A stretch of DNA of 64,000 bases from Leifsonia xyli subsp. cynodontis DSM 46306 (GCF_000470775.1 NC_022438.1:2418001-2482000), one strand, 5' to 3'; positions 1 to 10,839 are shown, numbered from the stretch's first letter. The notes: generated by a model from the sequence alone, not told the origin. Numbers and translations are program-made.

Positions 1-2420
1 TCATCCGCGTAAACCACAATCCCCAACTGCCGATTCACCGCATCCCAGACACCCGAAACCGTCACGAAACCCGGTGTGGTCGAAACCGCCGGTCCCGTCA
101 CGCACTTCGTCACCGCCGTGGGGCCCTGGGCGCGCAGACAGAACTGCCAATTCATTCCCGCCTGCAAAGAGAACCCTGAATCACTCACCCCGCTCCCCGA
201 GACAACCGCCTGCGCCTCCGTCTGCCCCGACGTCTTCACCCGCGCCGAGACCGTGAACGATTTCGTCGTGTCCACCACACCCGGAGCGGTGGCCGTCGGC
301 TGATACTTCGCCAGGAACCCCCGCGAGCCCTCGTTCACCGCCCCAGAAGGACAGGCAGAAGTCGTTGTCGTGAAGTAGTCGTTCCCCACCCGGCAGCGGA
401 AGATCTCCACCGCCGTGTACCCGGCCGGCAGCGCCGAGGCCGAGGCCCACACATACCCGAGAGGCCGCCCCGTTGGACCAGCGCCGTCGCAGTTCGCGGC
501 GCGGGAGAGCATGTTCCCCGCCCCATACGCGCACGCATACAGCACCTGCGTCCCGGACGGCTGCACAGCACCGGAACCGTACCGGGCAAGCTGCCCGATG
601 GTGGACTCAAGGACGAACCCCGGCAGGGAAGCAGCGTCCTTCTCTGTTGCGTGCCCCCCACCCGGCTTCGCATAACCGTTCAGCGAAACCATGCCGAGGA
701 ACCTCAGCTGTGGGTCCTCACCGTCCGCACTCGCCCACCCGGCATTCCCGCCGACCGGAATCGACGCCGCTCCGACCCGGTCCGTCAAGGTCATCGCATC
801 CACATCATCCGCACTCCAGACGTGACCGGTCGACAGATCCGGCAGTTCCGCCCGAACCTCCAGCCCCGCCGCGGACGCCTTCGACACCGAATCGTACGAA
901 ACGTTCCCCGCCCTGTCGTATGCGGCAACCCACAACGTCGAGAGGTCCTCGACCGGAGCGACCCGAATCGTCGTCCGTCCCGACGGATCCGCACAGACAA
1001 CACGCACCGCGCCCGCCTGTCCCAGCCCACAATCCGGCAACGCCGACGTGTAACTGGTCACCGGCGCGGCAGGGCTCATCACCGGCCTACCGCCGTTGGT
1101 CCACCACACCTGATACCCGGCGATGGCGGGTTCCGCAGCAGTGACCACCACATCGAGCGGGCTGCCGACCGTCGCGCCCACCGCATCCACGCTCACCGTC
1201 GGCAGTGCCGGTTTCGTGGAATCCGCCACGAAATAGCACCTCGGGGAAGCAGCCGAATAGTTGATCGTGTCGAAGCCCACCGCCGACCACGCGTATTTCT
1301 CCCCGTCCACCAAACAGTTCGCCGGGATCGTGTACGTCAGGTTCGCGCCCTGAGCCTGGAAAGCCGTCCCCGGGACATCCTGCACCCCATTGGACAGCCG
1401 CGTGATCGTGAAGATCGCCGCCGTGTTCTGCGGGTCCGGGTCCGTCACCGTGACCCCGATCGTCACCGGCGCGCCACCGTAAACATAGACCGGATTGTTC
1501 GCATCCGTGCTGCAGGACCGTGCGGGAGCCGTGAACGCAGGAGCGGCTGGCGTGTTCGGGCGTGAGTTGTACGTCACGATCAACTGGGCATCCCACCGGT
1601 AATGTTTACCGGTGAGGGAGCTGCCCTCATTCTCCGCCCGCAGCGCGAGAGTCTGATACGGGAGCCCCGCGGCAGCAGCATCCTGAATCGCGACAGTGGC
1701 CGAGAAACCCACCCACTGCGGGTCCCGCTGGCACGGACCACCGACGTTGTAAGCCTGCCCGTCGATCGCCCGCACCCACTGCCCCGGGTCGGAATTCCAG
1801 GTGAAGCCGACACCGGAGGGCCCGTACTGCCACAACTGCATCCACGTGCTCGCACAACTGTTCGCCCACGTCTGAACGACATTGAAACGAGCGTTCTGAA
1901 TCGCCTTCCCGGCAAGGAAACTCGTATCGAACCGGTAGAACGCCCGAGAGAGGTAGCCGACACCGCCCTGGACCCCGTAGCCGGCGCTGTTCTCCGGCGG
2001 ATTCAAGTAAGACTGATTCGGATACGCACGATCCGTATACCAGTCGTACTGCAAATAGCCACTCCAATCCGGGTCCACATACAACGGATACGTCACATCA
2101 CCATCCGTGATCGCACCAATGTCAAGAACCGACTCCGCACCCGACACGGAACTGGCAACCGCACGCGGCTCCGAACCCCCCGGACTCTCCTCGCTCGCCG
2201 CCTCGTGCGACGAGTCCCACCACAGCGGCGTCGCCGCCAGAACCGGCTCACCCTCGGCAGGATGCGCCTCCAACGCTCCCGTCTCGGCCGACTCGACCAG
2301 GCGCGCACCCGTGACCGTCAAACGCAAAGCCGACAACCGCTCATCCGCAGCAGCTTCCGCGTTCTTGACGACCAAAACTTCCCGCATGCCCGCTTTGGTC
2401 GCGGTGACCCACAGATTCAC
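1..2420 (-). pseudogene. DNRLRE/LamG-like surface protein, 5' truncated, 3' end outside window
   Basis: On the minus strand one frame stays open from a stop at 2466-2468 to the window edge. The translation begins with a beta-rich segment, then a DNRLRE-type region (WSGY, YLQYDWYTDRAYP, RAFYRFDTS, NVVQTWANSC), two Ig/fibronectin-like stretches, and a LamG/concanavalin-like part near the edge (FTVSARV, VSGVWDAVNRQLGIVVY). Actinobacterial relatives are large secreted proteins with a signal peptide and several hundred N-terminal residues. Here the only starts are GTG 2420 or ATG 2387, there is no signal peptide, and the start abuts the divergent glutaredoxin gene. I infer that the 5' end was deleted, so the protein could not be exported. 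The C-terminal end (often a cell-wall or RHS-like part) is not visible. Confidence 0.6.
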
Positions 2421-2443
2421 ACCGAAGCGTTTAGGCTGACGGC

Positions 2444-2692
2444 ATGACCGACCACTTCGACAGAATCACCATGTTCGGCGCCGACTGGTGCCGGGACTGC
2501 ATCCGCTCCAAAGCCCTGCTCGACCGCGTCGGAGCCGACTACGAGTACATCGACCTCGTGGCGCATCCGGAGGAGGCCGATCGCGCCCAGGCGATCAGCG
2601 GCCGCACCAACATTCCGGTGATCGCGTTCCCCGACGGCCACCACCTGGTCGAGCCGACCGACCCGGAGCTGCTGGCCGCACTGGAGGGCTGA
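2444..2692 (+). CDS. Glutaredoxin-like / mycoredoxin-type protein
   Basis: 82-residue single-domain thioredoxin-fold protein, the usual size for actinobacterial mycoredoxin-1 relatives that reduce mixed disulfides with mycothiol in the cytoplasm. The redox motif is CRDC at residues 16-19, preceded by Trp15. The cis-proline loop is NIPVI (Pro58), and a GRTN segment precedes it. The active-site dipeptide RD differs from the PY/GY of classical glutaredoxins, so the electron donor cannot be assigned from sequence. The ATG start fits the family's N-terminus. It is divergent from the truncated surface-protein gene, with only about 20 bp between the two starts. Confidence 0.85.
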   Translation: MTDHFDRITMFGADWCRDCIRSKALLDRVGADYEYIDLVAHPEEADRAQAISGRTNIPVIAFPDGHHLVEPTDPELLAALEG

Positions 2693-2780
2693 CACCCGGC
2701 TTTCGACGGCTCCTCGCACACTCATGCAGCCCTCCTGCCGGGACAGAGTAAGGATCACCTGGAATATGAGCGTTGCTTGT

Positions 2781-2798
2781 CTGGCATTGAGATGCCAG
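2781..2798. promoter_or_regulatory. Short inverted repeat upstream of serine-protease gene
   Basis: CTGGCAT and ATGCCAG form a perfect 7-bp inverted repeat around a 4-base spacer, about 33 bp before the protease start. It could be an operator or a small hairpin in the leader. There is no T-run, so a terminator for the glutaredoxin gene is less likely. Confidence 0.3.
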
Positions 2799-2830
2799 GG
2801 TTGACGGGTCTGCTTTTGTGAAAGGCCCCT

Positions 2831-4548
2831 ATGAGTCACCGCATCCTCCGCCGTGTCGGGGCGGGCATCGCCCTCTCGGCGCTGGCCCTCTCCGGTTCGC
2901 TCGTCGACCTGCCGGCCTCCGCCGACACGAACCAGGAGTTCCCCACCACCGGCCCCGCCTTCGAGACAGAGGCGACCGCCCTGCTCCCCCTCGAGGGGCT
3001 GGTGTCCGTCGGGCGTGATGCGCAGGGCAAGCTCGTCGTGGCACGCGCAGCGGACGCCCCCACGGCCACGGTGGCGGCGATCGACGGGCTGCAAGCGCGC
3101 TACAGCAACGTGGTCGAGCGTGTGAGCGAGACCGCCCGGCCGTTCGCGACCACGGATGTCGTCGGCGGAGCAGGCTACATGATCGACACCGCGAACGGCC
3201 TCACAGCCTGCTCCCTCGGTTTCAGCGCCTGGACTCCGGGAGGAGGCCCGGCCGTCATCACCGCCGGGCACTGCGCCGAAGAAGCCACCGGATCGCCCCT
3301 GCGGACCCTGCCCTCGGCCGAGCCTGCTGCCGGGGGCCAGGGTACCAGAGGATGTCCGCCCTGGGCGATATCGGTTTCGCGCAGTTCGGCGGCGCGGGCG
3401 GCTCTGCGGGCTTCACCGGAGACCCGGACAGCATAGACATCGCGGCCATCGACGTGACCGAGCCCTCGCTCGCCCTCCTGCCTGCTGTGACGAACTGGAC
3501 GACGACGGCCTCGGACGACCTCTCCGCCACCCCCATCTCGGTCAAGGCCGTCGCGAATCCTGCCCTCGGGTCGCGCGTCTCGAAGTCGGGACGGACCACG
3601 GGCTTCACCACAGACGGAACCGTGGTCGAGGAAGGCTGGGCGATGATCGGCGATCGCTGGGTGCGCGGCTTCAAAGCCGACGGCCTGACCGCCGCGCCCG
3701 GCGACTCGGGAGGCGCGGTCATCCAGAACAACACGGCGGTCGGCCTGGTCAGCGGTGGGATCGAGGGCGACTTCACTTGGGTCGCCGACATCGCGGACAC
3801 CCTGGCCGCCACCGGCGGCTACACGCTGCGGCTCGTCCTCGACGCGCCGGTGGTCTCCGTGGCGCCGGGCGCCTCCGTCACGCGCGGCTCGCGGATCACG
3901 GGGACGACCTCGGCCGGCGCGACCGTCACGGTCAGCGGCGATGACGGTTTCACGACGACCACGACCGCCGCCGCGGACGGATCATGGTCGTTCGCCGCTC
4001 CGATGACCGAGGGCCCGTTCAGCTTCACCACCCGGGCGCAAGACGGCTTCAATGCGTCGACGGACCACACCACCTCGGTCACACTCGTCGCGGCGCCGCT
4101 GACGGCTCCCGCCGTCACCTCCCCCGCCCCCGGAGCGCGGGACACTCCCGTGACCGCCATCACCGGCACGGCGAATCCGGGCTACACGGTCACCGTTTCC
4201 GGCGACGCGTCGGGCGCTGCGGTCGCAGCCCCCGACGGCACCTGGACGATCCCCGCCACGCTCGGCGTCGGCGCGCACCGCATCGCTGTCAGACAGAGCT
4301 TCGACGGCGACACGTCCGGGGAGACGGTGGTGGCGTTCGAGGTCGCTGAGGCCGTGGAGCCCGTCGGCCCGCCGGCGGACGAGACAGGGAGCGCCGCCTC
4401 CCCGTCCACGAGGACCGCGGCGACCACGACGAGCGCACGGCTCGCGGACACCGGCTCCGATCTTCTCCCGGTCGCGGGCGGAGCGACGGCCCTGCTGCTC
4501 ACCGGACTCGCGTTGCTGGTCATCCGCCGGAGACGCGCTGCGGCCTGA
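2831..4548 (+). pseudogene. LAXTG-anchored trypsin-like (S1) serine protease, frameshifted
   Basis: Two reading frames together make one protein of about 570 residues. The first (2831 to about 3345) has a signal peptide ending at ASA and the catalytic His in TAGHC. The second (from about 3345 to 4548) has the probable Asp in DIAAID and the Ser in GDSGG. Two bacterial Ig-like repeats and a C-terminal sorting signal follow: LADTG, hydrophobic stretch, RRRR. LAXTG is the form used by actinobacterial sortase E. The frames meet in a G-rich stretch near 3335-3350, where the natural sequence would run on into MSALGDIGF. No slippery site is apparent, so I read this as a one-base indel. Upstream translation would give a secreted fragment without the catalytic Ser. 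Confidence 0.8.
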
Positions 4549-4562
4549 TCGGCCGCTGTGAG

Positions 4563-4597
4563 CGGAGGCCGGGAACCGACGAGGTTGCCGGCCTCCG
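4563..4597. terminator. Hairpin between convergent protease and hexosaminidase genes
   Basis: CGGAGGCCGG (4563-4572) pairs perfectly with CCGGCCTCCG (4588-4597). Inside it AACC pairs with GGTT around a GACGA loop. The hairpin lies just after the protease stop and in the convergent gap. It has no T-run, as is common for actinobacterial terminators. Confidence 0.55.
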
Positions 4598-4784
4598 TGC
4601 GTCCCGGCACCCGGGCATTCCGGCGTTCGCACGAGATGGTGGAGGGCGATCGGGTGGCCAGCCGGGATTCCGGCCCCTCGCAGCCCGAATGCGGGCGGCT
4701 GACGGGGAGCCAAGCAGCCGGGCGCTGCCTCCTCTACGGGGCATAGTGCGTCCTCTGCGCGCGGGCGGCGACGGCCAGGAAGCG

Positions 4785-6411
4785 CTACCGGTCGGCGATG
4801 TTCGCGGTGAGGGCCGCGACGGTCGCCGCGCGCTCGGCCGGGGTCTCCGGTTTGCCCGGAATGCCGGGGCGGGTCTGCCACGGGAGGGGGCCGTCCGCGC
4901 GACGGCGCTCGACGCCCAGGGCGTCCAGCCGCTCGAGGTGGCGGTCCAGCCGCGGCTCGAACTCCTCCCACGAGCGCGGGCCGCTGGACCACAGCGCCTC
5001 GCCCAGGGCGCCCAGTCGCGGGAACGCGAAGTAGTCGAGCACGCGCGGCGAGTCGATGTACTCGCTCCACAGGTTCGCCTGCGCGCCGAGCACGCGAGCG
5101 CGTCCGTCCGCGTCCAGGGCCTCGGGCACCGGGTCGAACTCGTAGACGTCCCGGGGCGTGATGACGGTGACGAGCGGGATCGGCTCGTCCGGCCGTTCCG
5201 ATTGGCGGTAGTTGAGGTAGAGCCGGGTATCCGGGCAGAGCACCACGTCGTGTCCGGCTCGGGCGGCGGCGATCGCCCCGGTGTCACCCCGCCAGCTGGC
5301 GACGGTCGCGCCCGGGGCGAGTCCGCCTTCCAGGATCTCGTCCCAGCCGTAGAGACGGCGGCCGTGTGCGGTGAGGTGGTCGTCCAGCTGCCGGACGAAC
5401 CAGCTAGCTCTGCGCCTCCTCCGGCGTCTCCGCCCCGATTTCACGCATCCGCTCGCGACTGCGCTCGTCCTCCAGCCACTGCGTCTTCACGGCCTCGTCG
5501 CCGCCGACGCCAATGAACGCGGACGGGAAGACCGCCATGACCTCGTCGAGCACGTTCCGGAAGAACTCCACCGTGCTCTCTTCGAGGTTCACAAAGTCCG
5601 GCAGGATGCCGAAGCGCGTGCCGACCTCGATCCGCCGGCCGCCGACGCCCAGCGACGGATACGCCGCCAGCGCCGCCTGGACGTGCCCGGGCAACTCGAT
5701 CTCGGGAACGACCGTGATCCCGCGCGCAGCGGCATAGGCCACGACCTCGCGCAGATCGTCCTGCGTGTAGAACCCGCCGTGCGGGCGGCCGTCTCCGGGG
5801 CGGTCCGGCCCCCAGCCGACCTGCGTCTCGGTCCGCCAGGCACCCACATCGGTGAGCAGCGGGTAGCGCTCGATCCGCATCCGCCAGCCCTGATCGTCGG
5901 TGAGGTGCAGGTGCAGGATGTTGAACCGGTGCAGCGCGATCAGGTCGACGTAGCGCAAGAGCTCACGCTTCGGCAGGAAGTGCCGCGCGACATCCAGCAT
6001 CACCCCGCGCCAGCGGAACGCGGGCGCGTCCCTGACCTCGCACGCCGGCGCCGCCCAGCACACGCCGGGCACGGCACCCGCGCGATAGACGGCGACGGGG
6101 AACAGCTGCAGCAGCGTCTGGGCGCCGTGGGCGAGACCGGTCGCTCCTCCCGCGCGGAGCCGCACACCGCCGGGATCGACGGCCAGACGGTACTCTTCGT
6201 CGCCGAGGGAACCATCCACATCGAGCCGGATGCCGAGATCGTCTCCGTCGAGCCCGTAGCCCGTCGCGGCCGAGAGCTGCCCGCGCAGCCAGCCGGCCAC
6301 ACCCGCCGCCTCCGCCCCCGCTTGGATGCGCGCCCCCGGTCGCAGAACGTACTCGCCCGGCCGCTCCTCGAGGCTCACCGGTCGCGGCAGCAGCCGCTCG
6401 GCGGCGCTCAC
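4785..6411 (-). pseudogene. GH20 beta-N-acetylhexosaminidase, frameshifted
   Basis: GH20 enzymes release terminal GlcNAc/GalNAc. The frame starts at GTG 6411, overlapping the regulator stop (GTGA). It holds the N-terminal GH20b domain and the barrel with WRGVMLDVARHF, HLTDDQGWR and the catalytic Asp-Glu pair in GVGGDEAVKTQW. It stops at TAG 5404-5406 after EEAQS. The rest of the barrel (SWFVRQLDDHL, GWDEILEGG, ASWRG, LGAQANLWSEY) continues in another frame to 4785. The junction has AGCTAGCT (5402-5409), which reads as a 4-bp duplication of AGCT. Removing it restores AQSWFV. The interrupted product keeps the catalytic pair but lacks the substrate-binding C-terminal third, so it is probably inactive. 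Confidence 0.85.
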
Positions 6412-7287
6412 GAGCGCTCCGGGCGCGCCGGGCGCTGACTGCGGACGGCCTCGTAGATCAGCCGGAGCGAATCGGCCATCTGGTCGTACAGCCGCTGCGC
6501 GACGCGCACGAACAGGAAGTCCACGAGCGCCAGCTGCGCGGTGCGGCTGGCCATGGCCCCGGAGCGGTAGAAGTTCTCCCGCGCCTGCGTCATGAGCAGC
6601 AGATCGCTGACGGCGGCGATGCTCGACTCGAGGGACGTTCGTGATCGCGACGGTGGTCGCACCGGCGGCCCGCGCCACGGCGAGCGCGTGATTCGTCTCC
6701 AGCGTCTCGCCCGAGTGGGAGAAACCGATGGCGACATTGCCCGGCTTCTGCAACGCGGCGGATGAGAGCGCGAGGTGGGAGTCGACCGAGCAGAAGGCGG
6801 TGAGGCCGATGCGGGAGAGCTTCTGCTGGAGGTCCTGAGCGGTCAGACTGCTCGATCCGATGCCGTAGAGATCGACGCGCGGCGCGGCGATGATCGCGGC
6901 GACCACGGCGTCCAGCGCCTCCGCATCGAGTTCGCGCGCGGTCTGCTCGATGGCGAGGGTCTCCTGGTAGGCGATCTTCGCGACCACCTCCTCCACACTG
7001 TCGGAGGGGTCGATGTCGCTCTCGGTGAGTTCGAACCGTTCGCGGGCCGCCTGTTCCCGGCTGGTCGCAGCCGCGACAGCGAGCCGGAACTCACGGTAGC
7101 CGCTGTAGCGGAGCGCCTGGCAGAATCGGGCGATGCTGGCCTGGGAGGCGTCGCACACAGCGGCCAGCTCCGCGATGGTCAGATCGACGACACGCTGGGG
7201 ATGCTCGATCACCGTCCGCGCGATGCGCGCCTCGGTCGCGCTCAGGCGCGGGACGGCTTGGCGGACGGCGGAGAGGACGTCAGACAT
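6408..7287 (-). pseudogene. MurR/RpiR-family transcriptional regulator, frameshifted
   Basis: The first frame (ATG 7287, MSDVLSAVRQ) encodes the RpiR helix-turn-helix (SATEARIARTV, ASQASIARFCQALRYSGY) and most of the SIS sugar-phosphate-binding domain (GIGSSSLTAQDLQQKL, SHSGETLETNHAL). Near 6630-6645 the frame is lost after TVAITNVP. The remaining SIS region (SIAAVSDLLLMTQAREN to RPERS) follows in another frame and ends at 6408. RpiR proteins of this context sense amino-sugar phosphates such as MurNAc-6-P and control the neighbouring salvage genes. The truncated form would keep its DNA-binding domain but not a complete sensor. It sits between the AnmK gene (96-bp gap) and GH20 (4-bp overlap). 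Confidence 0.85.
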
Positions 7288-7383
7288 CCGGCTCAGCCTC
7301 TGCCGCACCGGCGGCCAGCGGGGCGGCGTTCTGTGAGTCAGCCACGGCCAGTCCTCTGGCAATACTGTCCGTTTTGCATATTC

Positions 7384-8601
7384 TCATGGTGTCGCCGGGG
7401 TGGACCGCTCGGCCAGTTCCAGACCGGCGATTCCGGCGAGCGGCCGTCCGGGCACGGTCCCCGGCGTCAGCGTCAACTGCCCGAGCACACGCGCGCGATC
7501 GATGGGGGTGCCCGGGAGGCCCACGGGGATGCCGTGCCACGAGAGGTAGCCGACCAGCGCGAACAGCAGCGATTCCTTGTGGTCCGCGTCGATCCCGAGT
7601 TCGTCGCTTGTCACGACCGGGATGCCGTGGAGCCCGAGCGCCGTGCCGAGCGCCCGCAGCAGTGCCGGGTTCCGCACGCCTCTGCCCGAGACGACCACCC
7701 GTGCCGGCGGCTGCGGGACCGCGAAGCGCACCGCGTCCGCGACCGTCCGCGCGGTCAGCGCCGTGAGCGTCGCTACCAGATCGGCGAGACCCGGCTCGCT
7801 GCCGGCGATCGCCAGCGCGCGATCGACGACAGCGAGATCGAACGTCTCCCGTCCGGTGCTCTTGGGCGGCGGCGCGGCGAAGTAGGGGTGCGCGAGCAGC
7901 TCCGAGAGGAGCGCCTCGTCGGCCGCGCCCGCAGCAGCCAGGAGGCCGTCGGTGTCCTGCGTCTGCGCATCCCCGGTCGCCCGGGCCACGACGGCGTCGA
8001 TCAGCGCGTTGGCCGGTCCGCTGTCGAAGGCGACCAGCCCACCGTCGGAAGAGACCACCTGGACGTTGGCGATGCCCCCGAGGTTCACCGTAGCCACCGG
8101 ACGGCCGGCGCGGACAGCCTCGCCCGCCAGCCACGCGCGGTCGAAGAGGCCCATCAGCGGGGCGCCTTCTCCGCCTGCTGCGATGTCGGCGGCGCGGACG
8201 TTCGAGAGCACCGGGACGCCGAGCCGCTCGGCGATCCATGCGGGCTGACCGATCTGCAGGGTCCCGCGGGCATGCCCGTCCTCGACCCAGTGATGCAGCG
8301 TCTGCCCGTACGAGACGGCCAGCTCGACGCCGCCCGCCTCCTCGGCGGCGAGGGCCGCGGCGGACGCGAACTCCTGACCGGCGACGGTGTCGAGCCGGCA
8401 GAACGCCTCCGGCGTCAGCGCGGCTCCGGCGACGGCCGCGAGCAGGTCCGCGTGCGCGGGCGACGACCACGGCACGGTGCGTGCGAGAAGCGTTCGCAGG
8501 CTCAGCGCCGGGCGGTCGCCGTCGTCCAGCGGCACGATGTCGGCCACGGCGACATCGATGCCGTCGACGCTCGTGCCGGACTGCAAAGAGAGTATCCTCA
8601 C
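7384..8601 (-). CDS. anmK: Anhydro-N-acetylmuramic acid kinase
   Basis: About 405 residues, near the family length. The enzyme opens and phosphorylates 1,6-anhydro-MurNAc to MurNAc-6-P in cell-wall recycling. Visible are the N-terminal nucleotide motif SGTSVDGIDVA, GQTLHHW, the NLGGIANV and FDSGPANALID blocks, and the C-terminal VVSGRGVRNPALL and DHKESLLFAL. I chose GTG 8601 because it overlaps the upstream NagZ stop (GTGA) and gives the family N-terminus (VRILSLQSGTS); a longer open frame upstream has no family homology. No disruption is visible, making it one of the two intact genes in the operon, so it may be functional only while its supply enzymes are not. Confidence 0.88.
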   Translation of the reverse strand: MRILSLQSGTSVDGIDVAVADIVPLDDGDRPALSLRTLLARTVPWSSPAHADLLAAVAGAALTPEAFCRLDTVAGQEFASAAALAAEEAGGVELAVSYGQTLHHWVEDGHARGTLQIGQPAWIAERLGVPVLSNVRAADIAAGGEGAPLMGLFDRAWLAGEAVRAGRPVATVNLGGIANVQVVSSDGGLVAFDSGPANALIDAVVARATGDAQTQDTDGLLAAAGAADEALLSELLAHPYFAAPPPKSTGRETFDLAVVDRALAIAGSEPGLADLVATLTALTARTVADAVRFAVPQPPARVVVSGRGVRNPALLRALGTALGLHGIPVVTSDELGIDADHKESLLFALVGYLSWHGIPVGLPGTPIDRARVLGQLTLTPGTVPGRPLAGIAGLELAERSTPATP

Positions 8602-10039
8602 GCGCCGCTCATCCCAGCGAGGGCTTCCGCGACGACGACGGCCGTGACACGGCTCGACCCGAACGCGTCGACTGTCGGCAGCGGCAGGGCGTCGGGCGCG
8701 GGGAGGCCGGTGTTGACGAGGATCGCCTGTGGGCGCGCCGCCGCAAGCGTCCCGAGGGCCTGGCGCTGCGGCGAGCCGGGCTGAACAGCGTCCACGAGGA
8801 CGGTTATCGCCGCGTCGGCGGGCGCGGAGCCGAGAGCATCGCTCAGCGCCGCCGCGCTCTCCGGCGAGCCCAGAGGTCCGACGCGGAACCCCACGGCGCC
8901 GAGGGCGACGGCGAACGGCTCGGCGGTGGAGGCGACGGCCCCCGAAGCCCGGTCGCGCAGATCGAGCACGATGCGGGGACCAGCCGCGAGCCCGGGCGAA
9001 CCGTGAACGCCGATCGCCCGGCGCACGATCGCGGCAGCGTCGAAAGGCGAGGCCGGCACAGGCTCCGGGCGCGACGCCACCCATTCGGAGAGCCGCGCGA
9101 CGGAGGCGGAGGCCCGCTCGAGCGCTGCGACCGGGAGCGTCCCGTCGTCCACAGCGGCCAAGAGCGCGTCCCGCACCTCGACGTAGTCCGCCTCGTCACC
9201 GGAGGCTCCACGCTTGGGGCCCAGGTCGGACGGGTTCCCGATGCAGAGCAGATCGGCGCCGGCGAGCAACGCGCGCACCGCGCCGGGCCCGGCTCCGAAC
9301 TCGGCGCGGATCGCGGCCATGTCGAGGGCGTCCGTGACGATCGCACCGCCGAAACCGCGCTCGCGCAGCATCCTGAGCACCCGGGCGTCGAGCGTCGCGG
9401 GGAGCTCGCCCAGCGCCTCCACGACGACGTGCGAGGTCATCACCGCGGCGACACCCGCGTCGATCGCCGCCTGGAACGGCGGCAGGTGCTCCGACTCGAC
9501 CGTGCCGAGCGGAAGCGAGACCCGCGGGAGCCCGACGTGGGAGTCCACGGCGGTGTCCCCGTGACCGGGGAAATGCTTGACGCAGGCGGCGACGCCCGCA
9601 TCCTGAACACCGCCGACCATCGCCGCGACATGCCGCGCGACGAACGCGCCGCGGTCGCCGAACGATCGCGTCCCGATCACCGGGTTGCGCGGGTTCGAGT
9701 TGACGTCGGCGACCGGTGCGAGAGCGACGTTGGCCCCGGAGGCGCGCACCCGGCGGCCGAGCTCAGCCCCCGCGGCGCGGGTCACGGCCGCATCGTCGAC
9801 CCGCCCGAGCTGCGCGGCGCCCGGCAGCGTCGAACCGTGCGCGGCTTCGAGGCGCGTGACGGTGCCGCCCTCTTCGTCGATGCCGAGCAGGACGTCTCCG
9901 CCCACCGCCGACAGCCTCGCCGACAGCGCGGGCAGCTGAGCGGCATCGTCCAGGTCGATGTTGTTCCCGAAGTAGACGGCTCCGGCCAGAGCACACTCGC
10001 GACGAGACGCCGCAGAGCAGGGTCGGCGACGGAGCTCAT
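8598..10039 (-). pseudogene. nagZ: GH3 beta-N-acetylhexosaminidase (NagZ type), 5' deletion/frameshift
   Basis: NagZ cleaves GlcNAc from anhydro-muropeptides or muropeptides. The main frame has IDEEGGTVTRL, the KHFPGHGDT catalytic loop, and the nucleophile Asp in IVTDALDMAAI, followed by a C-terminal alpha/beta domain. The family N-terminus starts at ATG 10039 (MSSVADPALRRL), overlapping the permease stop (ATGA). That frame is lost after LVASVLWP, and the next family block (GAVYFGNNIDLDD) follows immediately in the main frame. About 15-20 residues normally found between the two blocks are missing, so this looks like an out-of-frame deletion near 9985-9995. Initiation inside (GTG/ATG near 9905) would lack the first strand of the barrel, so activity is doubtful. 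Confidence 0.8.
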
Positions 10040-10839
10040 CCCTTGACGGCTCCGGCGACCAGGCCGCTGGAGAGCCGGCGCTGCACCACCATGAAGAAGA
10101 TCATGACCGGGAGGGTGATGATGGTGGAGGCCGCCATCACATAGCCCCACTCGTTCGCGTTCTCGCCGAAGAACTGCTTGAGACCGATCGCGACCGTGTA
10201 ATTGTCGGTCGCCCCGCCGAGCAGCGTCATCGCGAAGACGAACTCGTTCCAGGCGGTGATGAACGAGAACACACTCGTCGCGACCAGGCCCGGCATGACC
10301 AGCGGGAACAGCACCGAGCGGAACATCCGCCACCAGCTCGCGCCGGCGAGGTACGCGGCCTCCTCCAGCTCGACCGGGACCGCGGCCACGAAGCCGCGCA
10401 GCATCCAGATGCCGAACGGCAGCGACAGGGCCACATAGACGATGATGAGGCCGAGCAGCTGGTTCAACAGCCCGAGATCGCGCACCTGCACGAACAGCGG
10501 GATCACCAGCGCCTCCAGCGGCACCATCTGCACGGTCAGAACGATGAACAGGATGGCCGTGCGGAACTTGAACTTGAAGCGGGCCACCGCGACCGATGCC
10601 AGAAGCGCGAACGCCGCCGACAGCAGCACCACGGAGACCGCGACGATGGCCGAGTTGCGCAGGAAGACATCGAAGCCGCCCTTGGTGAGCACATACGCGA
10701 AGTTGTCGAAGGTGAACTCCTGCGGCACGAGCGACTGACCACCGCTCGACAGCATCCAGTAGACCGGGAAGAACGTGAAGATCAGCAGCAGCGTGACGAA
10801 GACCGCTTTGACGATGTTCCCGCGAAGCTTGCGCGTCAC
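10036..10839 (-). CDS. ABC sugar transporter permease (MalG type)
   Basis: 267-residue inner-membrane permease with about six membrane segments and the EAA loop (EEAAYLAGASWWRMFRSVLFP) that docks on the ATPase. Starts at GTG 10839, overlapping the upstream permease stop (GTGA), and ends in ATGA overlap with nagZ. After FPVYWMLSS the sequence goes directly to GGQSLVPQEF; MalG relatives often have more residues here, so a small in-frame deletion is possible. The reading frame is open throughout. No ATPase gene is present in the operon, so the transporter would need a shared MsiK-type ATPase encoded elsewhere, as is common in actinobacteria. Confidence 0.85.
   Translation of the reverse strand: MTRKLRGNIVKAVFVTLLLIFTFFPVYWMLSSGGQSLVPQEFTFDNFAYVLTKGGFDVFLRNSAIVAVSVVLLSAAFALLASVAVARFKFKFRTAILFIVLTVQMVPLEALVIPLFVQVRDLGLLNQLLGLIIVYVALSLPFGIWMLRGFVAAVPVELEEAAYLAGASWWRMFRSVLFPLVMPGLVATSVFSFITAWNEFVFAMTLLGGATDNYTVAIGLKQFFGENANEWGYVMAASTIITLPVMIFFMVVQRRLSSGLVAGAVKG

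Noticed and set aside
3330..3355. Programmed frameshift in the serine protease
   Set aside because: No slippery heptamer or downstream pseudoknot is apparent, and neighbouring genes carry many random indels.
3982..6438. Long Arg/Pro-rich open frames opposite the protease and GH20 genes
   Set aside because: They are antisense or shifted readings of high-GC genes, without ribosome sites or recognisable domains.
6775..8784. 669-codon plus-strand open frame over the regulator and AnmK genes
   Set aside because: Composition is that of an antisense frame (Arg, Asp, His, Gly rich). The minus strand has clear RpiR and AnmK motifs.
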